A stretch of DNA of 38,949 bases. Origin: Alphaproteobacteria bacterium MarineAlpha9_Bin3 (lineage in GTDB: Bacteria > Pseudomonadota > Alphaproteobacteria > TMED109). The stretch spans positions 1-38,949 of the forward strand of contig PTKH01000015.1 in NCBI GenBank assembly GCA_002937655.1, read 5' to 3'. The notes under the pieces were generated by a model that saw nothing but the letters and a program-made list of their open reading frames with translations, was not told the origin of the DNA and ran no database searches. Of the stretch, positions 16,372 through 25,323 are shown one piece after another. The first letter of the stretch is position 1, and every line of letters begins with the position of its first letter. The translations under genes were made by a program, and so were the position numbers.

Positions 16372-17835
16372 ATGAATATTAATGCTGTAAATTTTGATAA
16401 TAGTTATGCTCGTTTACCTAAAAAATTTTATTCTAATGTTTTGCCAACTCCTGTTAAAAAGCCAAATATTATAAAGTTTAATACACTATTGGCAAGGGAC
16501 TTAGGTTTACAATTAAATGATATAGAAAAAGAATTATTCTTGTCAGGTAATTCATTATTATCTAATTCTATTCCAATAGCTATGGCTTACGCAGGTCATC
16601 AATTTGGGCATTGGGTTCCGCAATTAGGTGATGGGAGGGCTATTCTTTTAGGAGAGATAATAGATAAAAAAGGATTTAGACGGGATATTCAATTGAAAGG
16701 TTGTGGCCCTACCCCTTATTCTAGGATGGGAGATGGCAGAGCTTGGCTGGGACCTATTCTAAGAGAATATATATTAAGTGAAGCTATGAATAACATAGGA
16801 ATTCCTACAACAAGAGCCCTTTCTGCAATTTCTACCGGAGAAACTGTATATAGAGAAAAAGAGTACCCTGGAGCAATATTAACAAGAGTAGCCTATAGCC
16901 ATGTAAGGGTCGGAACGTTCCAATATTTTGCATCTAGAAAAGACTTAAAAGGATTAAAAATCCTAGCAGATTATATAATAAAAAGACATTATAAAGACTG
17001 TGAGAAAGAAAAAAATCCTTATTTAAGTTTGTTGAAAGAAATTATAAAACGCCAAGCTGATTTAGTTTCTAAATGGATGGGAATAGGCTTTATACATGGA
17101 GTTCTAAATACAGATAATACTTCTATATATGGTGAGACTATAGATTATGGGCCTTGTGCTTTTATGGATGAGTATGATTCCAATAAAGTATTTAGTTCTA
17201 TTGATCAAGCAGGAAGATATGCATATAAAAATCAACCAGAAGTAATAAGGTGGAATTTAGCGTGTTTAGCATCTTGCCTATTACCTTTAATAAATGAAGA
17301 TGAAAAAAAGGCTGTTATCTTAGCACAAAGTGCAATTGATGAATTTCCTAATATATATAATATGTATTGGTTAAAAATTTTTAGAAATAAATTAGGGTTA
17401 AGAAAAAATTATGAAGATGATATAAATCTAATTAATGACTTATTAGATATAATGGAAAAAGACAAAACAGACTTTACTTTAACTTTTAGGGCTATGAGTA
17501 CTTTAGTAAATAATGATAAATCTCATTTTAAAAATTATTTTTTAAATCCAAACATTATTGAAAACTGGATTGAAAAGTGGAAAAATAGATTATTATTAGA
17601 AAATGAAAATATAAATAATATAATTAATTTTTTAAATAAAATTAATCCTGCGTACATTCCAAGAAATCATAGGGTAGAAGAAATCATTAATGAAGGATTA
17701 AAAGGAGATTACTCATATTTTGAAAGACTAAATAAAATTTTGACAAAACCTTTTGATAATCAAAATGAAAATGTAGAGTATCAAATAGGTCCTAATGAAA
17801 CCCAAAGAGTATCTCAAACATTTTGTGGAACATAA
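16372..17835 (+). CDS. selO: Protein adenylyltransferase SelO (YdiU)
   Basis: The 487-residue pseudokinase-fold enzyme transfers AMP from ATP to Ser/Thr/Tyr of target proteins, linked to redox stress. Key features: YAGHQFGHWVPQLGDGRA (73-90), IQLKG with Lys109, REYILSEAM with Glu137, HGVLNTDN with Asp248/Asn249, and DYGP with Asp258 for metal binding. The C-terminus ends TFCGT; in animals the equivalent position is selenocysteine, and bacterial proteins carry cysteine. The length is that of bacterial SelO. It starts 133 nt from divergently transcribed egtB, suggesting shared control of two redox-protection systems (inference). Confidence 0.95.
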   Translation: MNINAVNFDNSYARLPKKFYSNVLPTPVKKPNIIKFNTLLARDLGLQLNDIEKELFLSGNSLLSNSIPIAMAYAGHQFGHWVPQLGDGRAILLGEIIDKKGFRRDIQLKGCGPTPYSRMGDGRAWLGPILREYILSEAMNNIGIPTTRALSAISTGETVYREKEYPGAILTRVAYSHVRVGTFQYFASRKDLKGLKILADYIIKRHYKDCEKEKNPYLSLLKEIIKRQADLVSKWMGIGFIHGVLNTDNTSIYGETIDYGPCAFMDEYDSNKVFSSIDQAGRYAYKNQPEVIRWNLACLASCLLPLINEDEKKAVILAQSAIDEFPNIYNMYWLKIFRNKLGLRKNYEDDINLINDLLDIMEKDKTDFTLTFRAMSTLVNNDKSHFKNYFLNPNIIENWIEKWKNRLLLENENINNIINFLNKINPAYIPRNHRVEEIINEGLKGDYSYFERLNKILTKPFDNQNENVEYQIGPNETQRVSQTFCGT

Positions 17836-17884
17836 AGTTATTTCATGATAAATTATATCTCTTAATTTTAAATTGGGGGAAACA

Positions 17885-18637
17885 ATGAAATTAAATGGTA
17901 TAAAAGAATCGTGGAATAAGGGTTTGCCAATTGTGAATGGTTGGTCTTCAATAGCAAATACTTTTAGCTCTGAAATTATGGCAGCTTCCGGCTTTGATAG
18001 TATAACTCTTGATATGCAACATGGGTTAGTAGGATATCAAAAAGTTGTTGAAATGTTACAAGCAATTTCAGGTTATAATATAACTCCTATGGTGAGAGTT
18101 CCATGGAATGATCCGAGTATGGTAATGAAATGTTTGGATGCAGGTTCATATGGAATAATATGTCCAATGGTAAATACTAAAGAAGAGTGTGTTAAATTTG
18201 TTTCTGCGTGTAGATATGCACCAAGGGGAAATAGAAGCTTTGGGCCTGTTAGAGCTAGAATTTATGGAGGAGATGATTATTTCCATCATGCAAATGATAC
18301 TTTATTAAACTTTGCAATGATTGAAACTACTGAAGCGGTAGACAACTTAGAAAAAATTTTATCAGTAGAAGAATTAGATGCAGTATATGTAGGGCCAAGT
18401 GATCTTGCAGTGACTATGGGCTATGTTCCATATACATATGAAAAAGAAGTAGAAGATTGTATAAAATATATAGTAGATACTTGTAAAAAATATAATATTA
18501 AAGCAGGTATTCATTGTCCTGATGGAAAAACTGTAAAAGAGCGATTTAATATTGGGTATGACTTAGGTACAATTTCTGCAGACGCAGCTCTTCTAACACA
18601 AGCGTCTAAAAGAGAAATTACAGATGCGAAAAGTTAA
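17885..18637 (+). CDS. HpcH/HpaI-type aldolase/citrate lyase family enzyme
   Basis: The 250-residue enzyme is a class II, metal-dependent pyruvate aldolase. Catalytic and metal positions are present: His46 in LDMQHG, Arg71 in VRVPWND, Glu147 in MIETTE and Asp173 in VGPSDLA. The family motif around NRSFGPVRAR is also there. Members cleave 4-hydroxy-2-oxo acids into pyruvate (or a 2-oxo acid) plus an aldehyde. ATG 17885 is chosen because GGGGGAAA directly precedes it; an upstream TTG (17873) is part of that Shine-Dalgarno. A DUF2256 gene and a ThDP enzyme follow on the same strand, and a sugar-type importer lies further on, suggesting catabolism of a sugar-derived oxo acid. Confidence 0.9.
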   Translation: MKLNGIKESWNKGLPIVNGWSSIANTFSSEIMAASGFDSITLDMQHGLVGYQKVVEMLQAISGYNITPMVRVPWNDPSMVMKCLDAGSYGIICPMVNTKEECVKFVSACRYAPRGNRSFGPVRARIYGGDDYFHHANDTLLNFAMIETTEAVDNLEKILSVEELDAVYVGPSDLAVTMGYVPYTYEKEVEDCIKYIVDTCKKYNIKAGIHCPDGKTVKERFNIGYDLGTISADAALLTQASKREITDAKS

Positions 18638-18646
18638 TTATTTGAT

Positions 18647-18781
18647 ATGAAAAAAAGCTTACTTCCAGAAAAAATATGTGTAGTTTGTAAAAGGCCATTT
18701 AAGTGGAGAAAAAAATGGCAATTAAATTGGGAGAACGTAAAATATTGTTCAAAAAAATGTTCAGCTTTATTAAAAAAATAG
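18647..18781 (+). CDS. DUF2256 zinc-ribbon mini-protein
   Basis: A 44-residue frame matching the DUF2256 family: KICVVCKRPFKWRKKW, then WENVKYCSKKC. Four cysteines, C11-x2-C14 and C34-x3-C38, would bind one zinc. The RPFKWRKKW segment between them is the family hallmark. The function is unknown; the basic zinc ribbon suggests nucleic-acid or protein binding. From memory the family often occurs in genomes or loci with DASH cryptochrome/photolyase and with DUF2805, whose member is at 2606 here. It starts 9 nt after the aldolase stop and ends 18 nt before the ThDP enzyme, so it is co-transcribed with metabolic genes. Confidence 0.88.
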   Translation: MKKSLLPEKICVVCKRPFKWRKKWQLNWENVKYCSKKCSALLKK

Positions 18782-18799
18782 AGGTTAATAATTGTAATA

Positions 18800-20371
18800 A
18801 TGAAATCTGATTTGAAAATAAATGGTGCAGAAAGTTTAGTTAGAACGCTTGTTCATAATAAAGTCGATGTTTGTTTTTCTAATCCTGGTACATCTGAGAT
18901 GCATTTTGTAGCAGCTCTAGATAAAGTTCCTGGTATAAGATGTGTTTTAGGATTGTTTGAGGGTGTTCTTACTGGTGCAGCTGACGGATATTATAGAATG
19001 ACCGGAAGGCCTGCTTCGACGTTGTTACATTTAGGTCCTGGTTTAGCTAATGCATTAGCAAGTGTTCATAATGCTAAAAAAGCTCATTCAGGGATGGTTA
19101 ATATAATAGGACAGCATACTTTACAGCACTTAGAACTTGAATCTCCTTTAACTTCTGATATTGAAGCAATAGCTAAACCTGTATCTCATTGGGTTAAAAC
19201 ATCAAAAAAATCAGAGGATTTATCAAAAGATGGAGCAGAAGCTATTGAACAGGCTAAAAAAGCCCCTGGACAAATATCATCGCTTATTCTACCAGCAGAT
19301 ACTGCATGGGGCAAAGGAGGAGAAATTGTTCAAACTAAAAATTTAGATACAAAAATAAAAGTTTCTCAAGAAACTATAAAAAATACTGCAGAGTTTTTAT
19401 CAAATGGTAAATATTCTACTCTTCTTTTAGGAGGAGGAGCATTAACTGAAAAGGCAAGTCTATTAGCAGGAAAAATTGCCAGTAAGACTGGTTGCGGTAT
19501 TATAACAGAAGCTGCTAATGCTCGTTTATCAAGAGGAGCGGGAAGATTAAATATGTTAAGAATACCTGGAGCTGGTGTTGTTGATAGGGCGTTAGCAATG
19601 TTAGAAAAAGCAGGTCAATTAGTTCTAGTGGGTTCAAAACCACCTGTTGCATTTTTTGGTTATCCAGATAAGCCAAGTTTATTATATAAAGAAGGAACTC
19701 CCATAATGAGTCTTGCTGATGTAAATCATGATATTTATTCGGCATTAGTTGATCTTGCAACTGAACTTGATGCATTAAATCAATCTCCAAAATTTTTAGC
19801 AAAACCCAAAAAACTAGAAATTCCTAGCGGCAATATAACAAAAGAAAAATTAGCTTTAGCAATAGGAAATAAACTACCAGAAGATGCAATTGTAGTTGAT
19901 GAATCTGTTACCACAGGAAGAGATTTCTTTCCATATACTGCTGGTGCCCCTCCTCATGATTGGATAAATAATAGGGGAGGAGCCATAGGATATGGAATGC
20001 CTGTTTCAATTGGAGCAGCTGTAGCCTGTCCAGATCGAAAAGTTATTTTGTTAGAAGGTGATGGAAGCGGAATGTATACTGTACAATCTTTATGGACTAT
20101 GGCGAGAGAAAATTTAGATATTACTGTATTAATATTTGCTAATCGTACATATGAGATATTAAAAGGAGAGCTAATCAATGTTGGTGTACAAAACCCAGGC
20201 CCTAGAGCAGTAGATATGTTAACATTAGATAGGCCAAATATAGATTGGATTAACATTTCAAAAGGCATGGGAGTGGAAGCTGTTAGAGTAAGTGACTGCA
20301 GTAAGCTTTTAGATGCATTAAAAATCGGTATAAAAAAAAATGGGCCGTTTCTAATTGAAATTATTTTTTGA
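18800..20371 (+). CDS. ThDP-dependent enzyme, acetolactate synthase/benzoylformate decarboxylase-like
   Basis: The 523-residue protein has the three-domain layout of the acetolactate-synthase large-subunit/2-oxoacid decarboxylase superfamily. The N-terminal Pyr domain has SNPGTSEMHFVAAL and the catalytic Glu54 (GLFEG). A central domain has LLLGGGALTEKA. The C-terminal PP domain has the ThDP motif starting GDGSGMYTVQSLW and closing at FANRTY. Such enzymes decarboxylate a 2-oxo acid and release an aldehyde or join it to an acceptor. No regulatory small subunit is adjacent, so biosynthetic IlvB is less likely than a catabolic role. It lies downstream of the aldolase and the DUF2256 gene. The substrate cannot be assigned. 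The 3' end overlaps a minus-strand gene by 11 nt. Confidence 0.87.
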   Translation: MKSDLKINGAESLVRTLVHNKVDVCFSNPGTSEMHFVAALDKVPGIRCVLGLFEGVLTGAADGYYRMTGRPASTLLHLGPGLANALASVHNAKKAHSGMVNIIGQHTLQHLELESPLTSDIEAIAKPVSHWVKTSKKSEDLSKDGAEAIEQAKKAPGQISSLILPADTAWGKGGEIVQTKNLDTKIKVSQETIKNTAEFLSNGKYSTLLLGGGALTEKASLLAGKIASKTGCGIITEAANARLSRGAGRLNMLRIPGAGVVDRALAMLEKAGQLVLVGSKPPVAFFGYPDKPSLLYKEGTPIMSLADVNHDIYSALVDLATELDALNQSPKFLAKPKKLEIPSGNITKEKLALAIGNKLPEDAIVVDESVTTGRDFFPYTAGAPPHDWINNRGGAIGYGMPVSIGAAVACPDRKVILLEGDGSGMYTVQSLWTMARENLDITVLIFANRTYEILKGELINVGVQNPGPRAVDMLTLDRPNIDWINISKGMGVEAVRVSDCSKLLDALKIGIKKNGPFLIEIIF

Positions 20372-20852
20372 TAGTAAAATTATTATTTTTTAAAAATCTA
20401 TAAAATCTTGGGACAAATTTTTTACACATTTTTTGATCATTAGTTATTATTTCTGAACCTTCAATAAAATCACCATTTATTTTATTATTTTCCTCTAAAA
20501 GTTTAAGGTACTGCCGTGTCATAATAAGGATTTCTCTTTCAGTATTTTTCTTAATTTTTCTTTGTTCAGTTCCCTTTTGTATCATAATTCTTGTAATTAA
20601 AGCTCCTTCTTGTAAATTATATGAAGCTAGTAATATGTTATTATTAGGTATTACTTTGTTGATAGCCTTAAATAAACTTCCACATTGTATAGAAAATACA
20701 GATAGATAATTTAATTTACCTTTTTCAGTTTTAAGATTTTGCTGTTTTATTAATTTCGAAAGAGGAATTAAATTTTCATCTGCATTAATAGTACTAATAT
20801 TTAGAAAAAAAATAATTGAAATTAATATTTTAAAAAATTTAAAGATCTTCAT
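20361..20852 (-). CDS. Secreted protein of unknown function
   Basis: I do not recognise the family. From ATG 20852 the 163-residue protein has a signal peptide (MKIFKFFKILISIIFFLNIS, cleavage near INADE) and a soluble, lysine-rich mature part with two cysteines (in IQCGSLF and KMCKKF). An upstream frame extension of 14 residues would bury the signal sequence, so the inner ATG is preferred. It overlaps the upstream small gene by 14 nt and converges on the ThDP enzyme gene. It is probably periplasmic. Confidence 0.6.
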   Translation of the reverse strand: MKIFKFFKILISIIFFLNISTINADENLIPLSKLIKQQNLKTEKGKLNYLSVFSIQCGSLFKAINKVIPNNNILLASYNLQEGALITRIMIQKGTEQRKIKKNTEREILIMTRQYLKLLEENNKINGDFIEGSEIITNDQKMCKKFVPRFYRFLKNNNFTIKK

Positions 20853-21006
20853 TTTGTAATTTACCAGCAGTTTTATATTGTTCAATAATTCCATCTATAG
20901 AAATACAATCAAGTTTATGTTTAGTCCATAGTTCTTTTGTATGATTAAGTTTTTGTACATTTCCGTATAAACATCTACCTTCTATATTATTAATAACTTT
21001 CTCCAT
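20839..21006 (-). CDS. Small protein of unknown function (55 codons)
   Basis: ATG 21006 opens a 55-codon frame, MEKVINNIEGRCLYGNVQKL and onwards, ending ...LQNEDL. It has two cysteines (12 and 34), mixed charge and no membrane segment. Its stop codon overlaps the start of the downstream secreted-protein gene (ATG 20852) by 14 nt, the arrangement of translationally coupled operon genes, which is the main reason to think it is real. No clear Shine-Dalgarno is seen. It starts 100 nt from the divergent importer operon and could share its control region. Confidence 0.5.
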   Translation of the reverse strand: MEKVINNIEGRCLYGNVQKLNHTKELWTKHKLDCISIDGIIEQYKTAGKLQNEDL

Positions 21007-21021
21007 TTTTATTAAAAAATA

Positions 21022-21039
21022 TTTGTATATTTATACAAA
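21022..21039. promoter_or_regulatory. Perfect 18-bp palindrome, candidate operator
   Basis: TTTGTATA (21022-21029) and TATACAAA (21032-21039) form a perfect inverted repeat with a 2-bp centre. It sits between the divergent small-gene pair and the importer operon, 67 nt before the binding-protein start. A TATATT (21066-21071) downstream could be the -10 box. A dimeric regulator binding here could control both directions (inference). Confidence 0.45.
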
Positions 21040-21105
21040 GTATTATTAAACTTAATAACCTAGTTTATATTATATCAAATTTATATCATTATTGGGGGAG
21101 ATTGA

Positions 21106-22455
21106 GTGAAAAAGGTAAATATAAATAGAAGAAAGTTTGTAAAAGGAATAAGTGCAGTTAGTGGATATGCAATTGCGGCTCCTTATGTAAAGACATCTCA
21201 TTCTGCAGGAAAATTATTGTTGGGTATTTGGTCACATTGGATTCCAGGAGCGGACGATAATCTTAGAATTATTCTTGAAAAATGGGGAGAGAAGAATGGA
21301 GTTGAAGTTAAGGTAGATTTTATTACTTCTATTGGTAATAAGTTACTTTTAACTGCACAAGCAGAGTCTAGAGCACAAACTGGACATGATATTTTTTCTC
21401 TTCCTACCTGGTATTCTACTATGTTTAAGCATAGGTTGGATCCTATTGATGATGTTGTTGAAGATATAATCAATAAACATGGCCCATTATTAGATTCAGC
21501 ACGATTTTATGCACATCTTGATGGTCACTGGAGAGGATCACCAGCACCAACTGGATCATTCTTCGATTCTTTTGTATCAAGATATGATTTATTTAAGGAA
21601 CATGCAGGTATTGATTTAAAAGAAATATTTCCAGCCCATAATAACAGAAGTGAAGAGCTTATAAACAACTGGACTTATGATACATTTCTTACTGCTGCAG
21701 AAAAATTATATAATGCAGGTAAACCATTTGGAGCTACAATAGGTGCAACACCAGATAGTAGATGGTTAAGTGCATTATTTACTGCATATGGTGCAGAGTT
21801 AGTTAATAAGGACGGTGAAATTTCTGTAGATTCAGATGAAATTAGAGAAGTATTAGAATATCTTAAAAGGCTTACACAATTTATGCCAAAAAGTGTTTAT
21901 GCATGGGATGATTCTAGTAATAACCGTTGGATTATTTCAGGTGAGGGTTCTGTTATATCTAATCCTGCAAGTGCTTGGGCAGTAGCAAAAAGAGATAATC
22001 CAGAAGTATCCAAAAAATTATGGCATCATGATGCTCCTCGTGGACCTAAAGGAAGATTTAGGCCAGATAATTCTCAGTTCTGGGGTATATGGAGTTTTGC
22101 GCAGAATAAATCTGCTGCTAAAGATTTACTTAGATACGTCGCTGAAAAATCTGTAGTTGATTCTTGTGTTGAAGCCTCTAAAGGATACGATATTCCATTG
22201 ATCGTTTCACATTTTAAAAATAATAAAACTTGGGTAGAAGCTTCTCCTCCTGACGGAGTTTTATATAATTATCCTATGAGAGGTGATGAAGTACCTGTAG
22301 CTCCAGGTTATCCTGCGCCTCCTGAAATAGCATCACAAATTACTACGCAATATATAATTGCCAATTTAGTGGCTAGAATTACAGCAAAAGATCAATCTAT
22401 AAAAAAGGGTATTCGTTGGGCCGAGAATGAACTAGAAGGTATAATGAGAGGCTAA
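21106..22455 (+). CDS. ABC importer, extracellular solute-binding protein (family 1, Tat-exported)
   Basis: The 449-residue protein starts with GTG, preceded by GGGGGAGA at 6-nt spacing. Its N-terminus has a twin-arginine signal, NRRKFVKG (7-14), followed by a mild hydrophobic stretch ending near HSAG, so it is exported folded. The mature part resembles family 1 sugar-binding proteins (KLLLGIWSHWIPGADDNL, then EKWGEKNGVEV; later SWAVAKRDNPEV and FWGIWSFAQNKS). It captures a substrate in the periplasm for the two permeases that follow. The gene context (UgpABCE/MalEFGK type) indicates a sugar, sugar acid or glycerol-phosphate-like solute; the substrate is not readable. The permease ATG overlaps its stop by one base. 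Confidence 0.9.
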   Translation: MKKVNINRRKFVKGISAVSGYAIAAPYVKTSHSAGKLLLGIWSHWIPGADDNLRIILEKWGEKNGVEVKVDFITSIGNKLLLTAQAESRAQTGHDIFSLPTWYSTMFKHRLDPIDDVVEDIINKHGPLLDSARFYAHLDGHWRGSPAPTGSFFDSFVSRYDLFKEHAGIDLKEIFPAHNNRSEELINNWTYDTFLTAAEKLYNAGKPFGATIGATPDSRWLSALFTAYGAELVNKDGEISVDSDEIREVLEYLKRLTQFMPKSVYAWDDSSNNRWIISGEGSVISNPASAWAVAKRDNPEVSKKLWHHDAPRGPKGRFRPDNSQFWGIWSFAQNKSAAKDLLRYVAEKSVVDSCVEASKGYDIPLIVSHFKNNKTWVEASPPDGVLYNYPMRGDEVPVAPGYPAPPEIASQITTQYIIANLVARITAKDQSIKKGIRWAENELEGIMRG

Positions 22456-23342
22456 TGAAAATAAATAATTTATTTGTATGGTTAAAACAAAAACCACGCA
22501 TTGCTTTTTTTATGTGCTTACCATTAATTTTAATGGTGGCGTGCTTAATTATTTATCCATTTTTTTACTCTATATTTTTAGCAACGTTAAATAAAGCAGA
22601 AACAAAATTTGTAGGATTAGCCAATTTTTTATTTTTATTTAAAAGAGAAACATTTTGGTTGGTAGTTCAGCAATCAATATTTTTTGCTTTAGTAGCAGTT
22701 TTTTTTAAAGCACTAATTGGCTTCATAGCAGCACATTCCATAAATGAACTTCCTTCAAAAGGTCAAAGAAAATGGAGAGGTATGTTATTAATACCATGGG
22801 TGATCCCACCTGCATTATCAACATTAGGTTGGTGGTGGCTCTTTGAACCGACTTATAGTGCACTTAATTGGCTTCTTGAAAAATTATCGGTTGATGCAAT
22901 ACCTTGGTTAAGTGAAACTTTTTGGGCCAGGTTTTCAATTATTTTAGTTAATATATGGGTTGGGGCTCCTTTTTTTCTTATTATGTACCTAGCAGCTCTT
23001 AAATCAATCCCCGAAGATTTATACGAAGCAGCTTCTATAGATGGAGCTAACTATTGGCAAAAATTATTTTTTATTACATTACCTATGATGAAAAATATTA
23101 TTTCAATAACTATACTTTTTTCAATAATTGTTACTTTTGCTAATTTTGATATTGTAAGAGTATTAACTAGGGGCGGGCCAATTGACACAACCCATCTATT
23201 TGCTACTTATGCTTTTAGAGTAGGTATTGAATCTGGAGATATCCCTCTTGGAGCGGCAGTTTCTTTATTTATGTTTCCTGTTCTTGCAGTTTTATCATTT
23301 ATTATTTTGAGAAATGTAAGAAAAAGAACAAATGAGGTTTAA
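22455..23342 (+). CDS. ABC importer permease, MalF/UgpA type
   Basis: The 295-residue inner-membrane protein has six hydrophobic segments, the first near residues 16-40. The BPD_transp_1 coupling motif is EAASIDGANYWQKLFFITLP, the EAA loop that docks onto the ATPase. Length and topology match MalF/UgpA-like sugar permeases without the extra N-terminal helices of E. coli MalF. It is translated from an ATG overlapping the binding-protein stop; the second permease starts at the base after its own stop. It forms the channel with the product of 23343-24212. Confidence 0.92.
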   Translation: MKINNLFVWLKQKPRIAFFMCLPLILMVACLIIYPFFYSIFLATLNKAETKFVGLANFLFLFKRETFWLVVQQSIFFALVAVFFKALIGFIAAHSINELPSKGQRKWRGMLLIPWVIPPALSTLGWWWLFEPTYSALNWLLEKLSVDAIPWLSETFWARFSIILVNIWVGAPFFLIMYLAALKSIPEDLYEAASIDGANYWQKLFFITLPMMKNIISITILFSIIVTFANFDIVRVLTRGGPIDTTHLFATYAFRVGIESGDIPLGAAVSLFMFPVLAVLSFIILRNVRKRTNEV

Positions 23343-24212
23343 ATGAAATTTTTATCTTATAGAAATAGTATAAATAGTAATAGAAAATGGGCCTTATTTG
23401 CTGCCTATGGTTGCTTAATATTTTTTGTTATTTTCTTTTTATTCCCACCATATTATATGCTGATCACTTCATTAAAGACAAATAAAGAGATAGCAGAGTT
23501 ATCAACAAACCCTTGGCTAATAAAACAAGGATTAACTTTAGAACATTATAAATATTTATTCACAGAGACTCCTTTTTTAATATTTTTTAAAAATACTATA
23601 ATTGTAACTATATCAGTGGTTATAATATCTATGGTAATAAGTGTATTGGCTGCTTATTCATTATCTAGATTAAGATTTTGGGGTTCTGGTGTTTTAGCAA
23701 CTGGAATATTTCTTACATATTTAGTTCCTGACACACTCTTATTTATACCACTATTTAAAATAGTAGGATGGCTGGGTCTATTGAATAGTTATTGGGTTTT
23801 AGTATTAGTATATCCAACATTAAGTGTACCATTTTGTACTTGGCTAATGATTGGTTATTTTTCATCTATTCCTAAAGAAATAGATGAAGCAGCTTTAATT
23901 GATGGTGCAAATCATATGCAAATGTTATTGAAAGTTTTCATACCTGTAGCTATGCCAGGTTTAATAGCAGCAACTATTTTTGCATTTACAGTGTCATGGG
24001 CTGGTTTTTTGTATCCTTTAGCATTCATTTATAGTGAAACTGAAATGGTACTGACTGTAGGCACAGTAACAACTTTAATTAAAGGAGATGTTTTTCATTG
24101 GGGAGGTTTAATGGCTGGTGCATTATTAGCAGCAGCGCCACCAGTAATCGTTTATGCATTTTTAATGGATTATTATATAGCAGGTTTAACTTCAGGAGCT
24201 ACAAAAGGATAG
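23343..24212 (+). CDS. ABC importer permease, MalG/UgpE type
   Basis: The 289-residue second permease has six membrane segments, starting at about residues 16-38, and a large periplasmic loop ([20 protein letters not shown]) as in MalG/UgpE. The EAA loop reads [20 protein letters not shown] and contacts the ATPase. The C-terminus is short. The gene begins directly after the stop of the first permease and ends 4 nt before the ATPase ATG, so the importer genes form one operon. Confidence 0.92.
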   Translation: MKFLSYRNSINSNRKWALFAAYGCLIFFVIFFLFPPYYMLITSLKTNKEIAELSTNPWLIKQGLTLEHYKYLFTETPFLIFFKNTIIVTISVVIISMVISVLAAYSLSRLRFWGSGVLATGIFLTYLVPDTLLFIPLFKIVGWLGLLNSYWVLVLVYPTLSVPFCTWLMIGYFSSIPKEIDEAALIDGANHMQMLLKVFIPVAMPGLIAATIFAFTVSWAGFLYPLAFIYSETEMVLTVGTVTTLIKGDVFHWGGLMAGALLAAAPPVIVYAFLMDYYIAGLTSGATKG

Positions 24213-24216
24213 AATT

Positions 24217-25305
24217 ATGGCAGACGTTGAGATAAAAGATTTACATAAAATTTTTGACAGAACAGAAGCAGTTAGAGGAATTGATCTCAGTATTAAAGAT
24301 AAAGAATTTGTAATATTAGTGGGACCATCTGGATGTGGAAAAAGTACAGTATTAAGAATGATAGCAGGCTTAGAGGAAGTTACTGAAGGTGATATATATA
24401 TAGGAGATAAATTAGTAAATGATATTCCTCCCAAAGATAGAGATATAGCGATGGTATTTCAAAGTTATGCTCTATATCCTCATATGACTGTATTTGAAAA
24501 CATGTCTTTTGGTTTGAGATTAAGAAAATTTTCAAAGGAAGATATTAAAAAACGTGTAGAAGAAGCAGCAAAAGTTTTAGGTATTTCTGAACTCTTAAAA
24601 AGAAGGCCTAGACAGTTATCTGGAGGTCAAAGACAGAGAGTTGCAATGGGTAGAGCTATAGTTAGAAACCCTAAAGTTTTTTTATTTGATGAGCCTCTAA
24701 GTAATTTAGATGCAAAGATGCGGGGACAAATGAGAATTGAAATTAAAAGGGTACACCAGCATTTAAAAACTACAACTATTTATGTGACTCATGATCAAGT
24801 AGAAGCTATGACTTTAGCTGATAGAGTTGTAGTAATGAAAGATGGTAAAATTGAACAAATAGGCACACCTGATGAAATTTATAATTTTCCTAGAACAGGC
24901 TTTGTTGCGGGATTTATTGGTTCTCCAGCAATGAATTTTATTCCAGGAAATATAGTAAAAAATAAAAATGGATATTCAGTTTTTATAAACAAACAAATTT
25001 CATTTTATTTAGATAAAGAAAAAGAAAAAAAATTAGAAGGGCTTGATGGGAAAGATGTTTTACTAGGAATAAGACCAGAACATATTAATGAAAAAAAGTC
25101 GGAAGATGCTATTGAATATGATGTTAAAATTGATTTAGTAGAGCCGCTCGGTATGGAAACTATGGTTTATTTTACGATAAATAAAGTCCAATTATGCGGA
25201 AGGGTTTCTCCAGAAAATAATTTAATGAGTAATAATAAAGCAACTTTAAATTTTAATAAAAATAAATTTCATATAATTGATCCTAAAACAGATAAAGTCA
25301 TATAA
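24217..25305 (+). CDS. ABC importer ATPase, MalK/UgpC type
   Basis: The 362-residue ATPase shows Walker [10 protein letters not shown] (36-44), Q-loop [16 protein letters not shown], signature [15 protein letters not shown] (134-148), Walker [17 protein letters not shown] (154-169) and the H-loop [11 protein letters not shown]. The C-terminal third (about 245-362) is the TOBE/OB regulatory domain typical of the carbohydrate (CUT1) class. It powers the importer formed by the two permeases encoded just upstream. The quinone-oxidoreductase-like gene follows after 18 nt. Confidence 0.94.
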   Translation: MADVEIKDLHKIFDRTEAVRGIDLSIKDKEFVILVGPSGCGKSTVLRMIAGLEEVTEGDIYIGDKLVNDIPPKDRDIAMVFQSYALYPHMTVFENMSFGLRLRKFSKEDIKKRVEEAAKVLGISELLKRRPRQLSGGQRQRVAMGRAIVRNPKVFLFDEPLSNLDAKMRGQMRIEIKRVHQHLKTTTIYVTHDQVEAMTLADRVVVMKDGKIEQIGTPDEIYNFPRTGFVAGFIGSPAMNFIPGNIVKNKNGYSVFINKQISFYLDKEKEKKLEGLDGKDVLLGIRPEHINEKKSEDAIEYDVKIDLVEPLGMETMVYFTINKVQLCGRVSPENNLMSNNKATLNFNKNKFHIIDPKTDKVI

Positions 25306-25323
25306 TAGGAGTTAACCTACTAA

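Noticed and set aside
19515-20268. Open frames on the minus strand inside the ThDP-enzyme gene
   Set aside because: The plus-strand frame carries the full family motifs; the antisense frames are low-complexity shadows.
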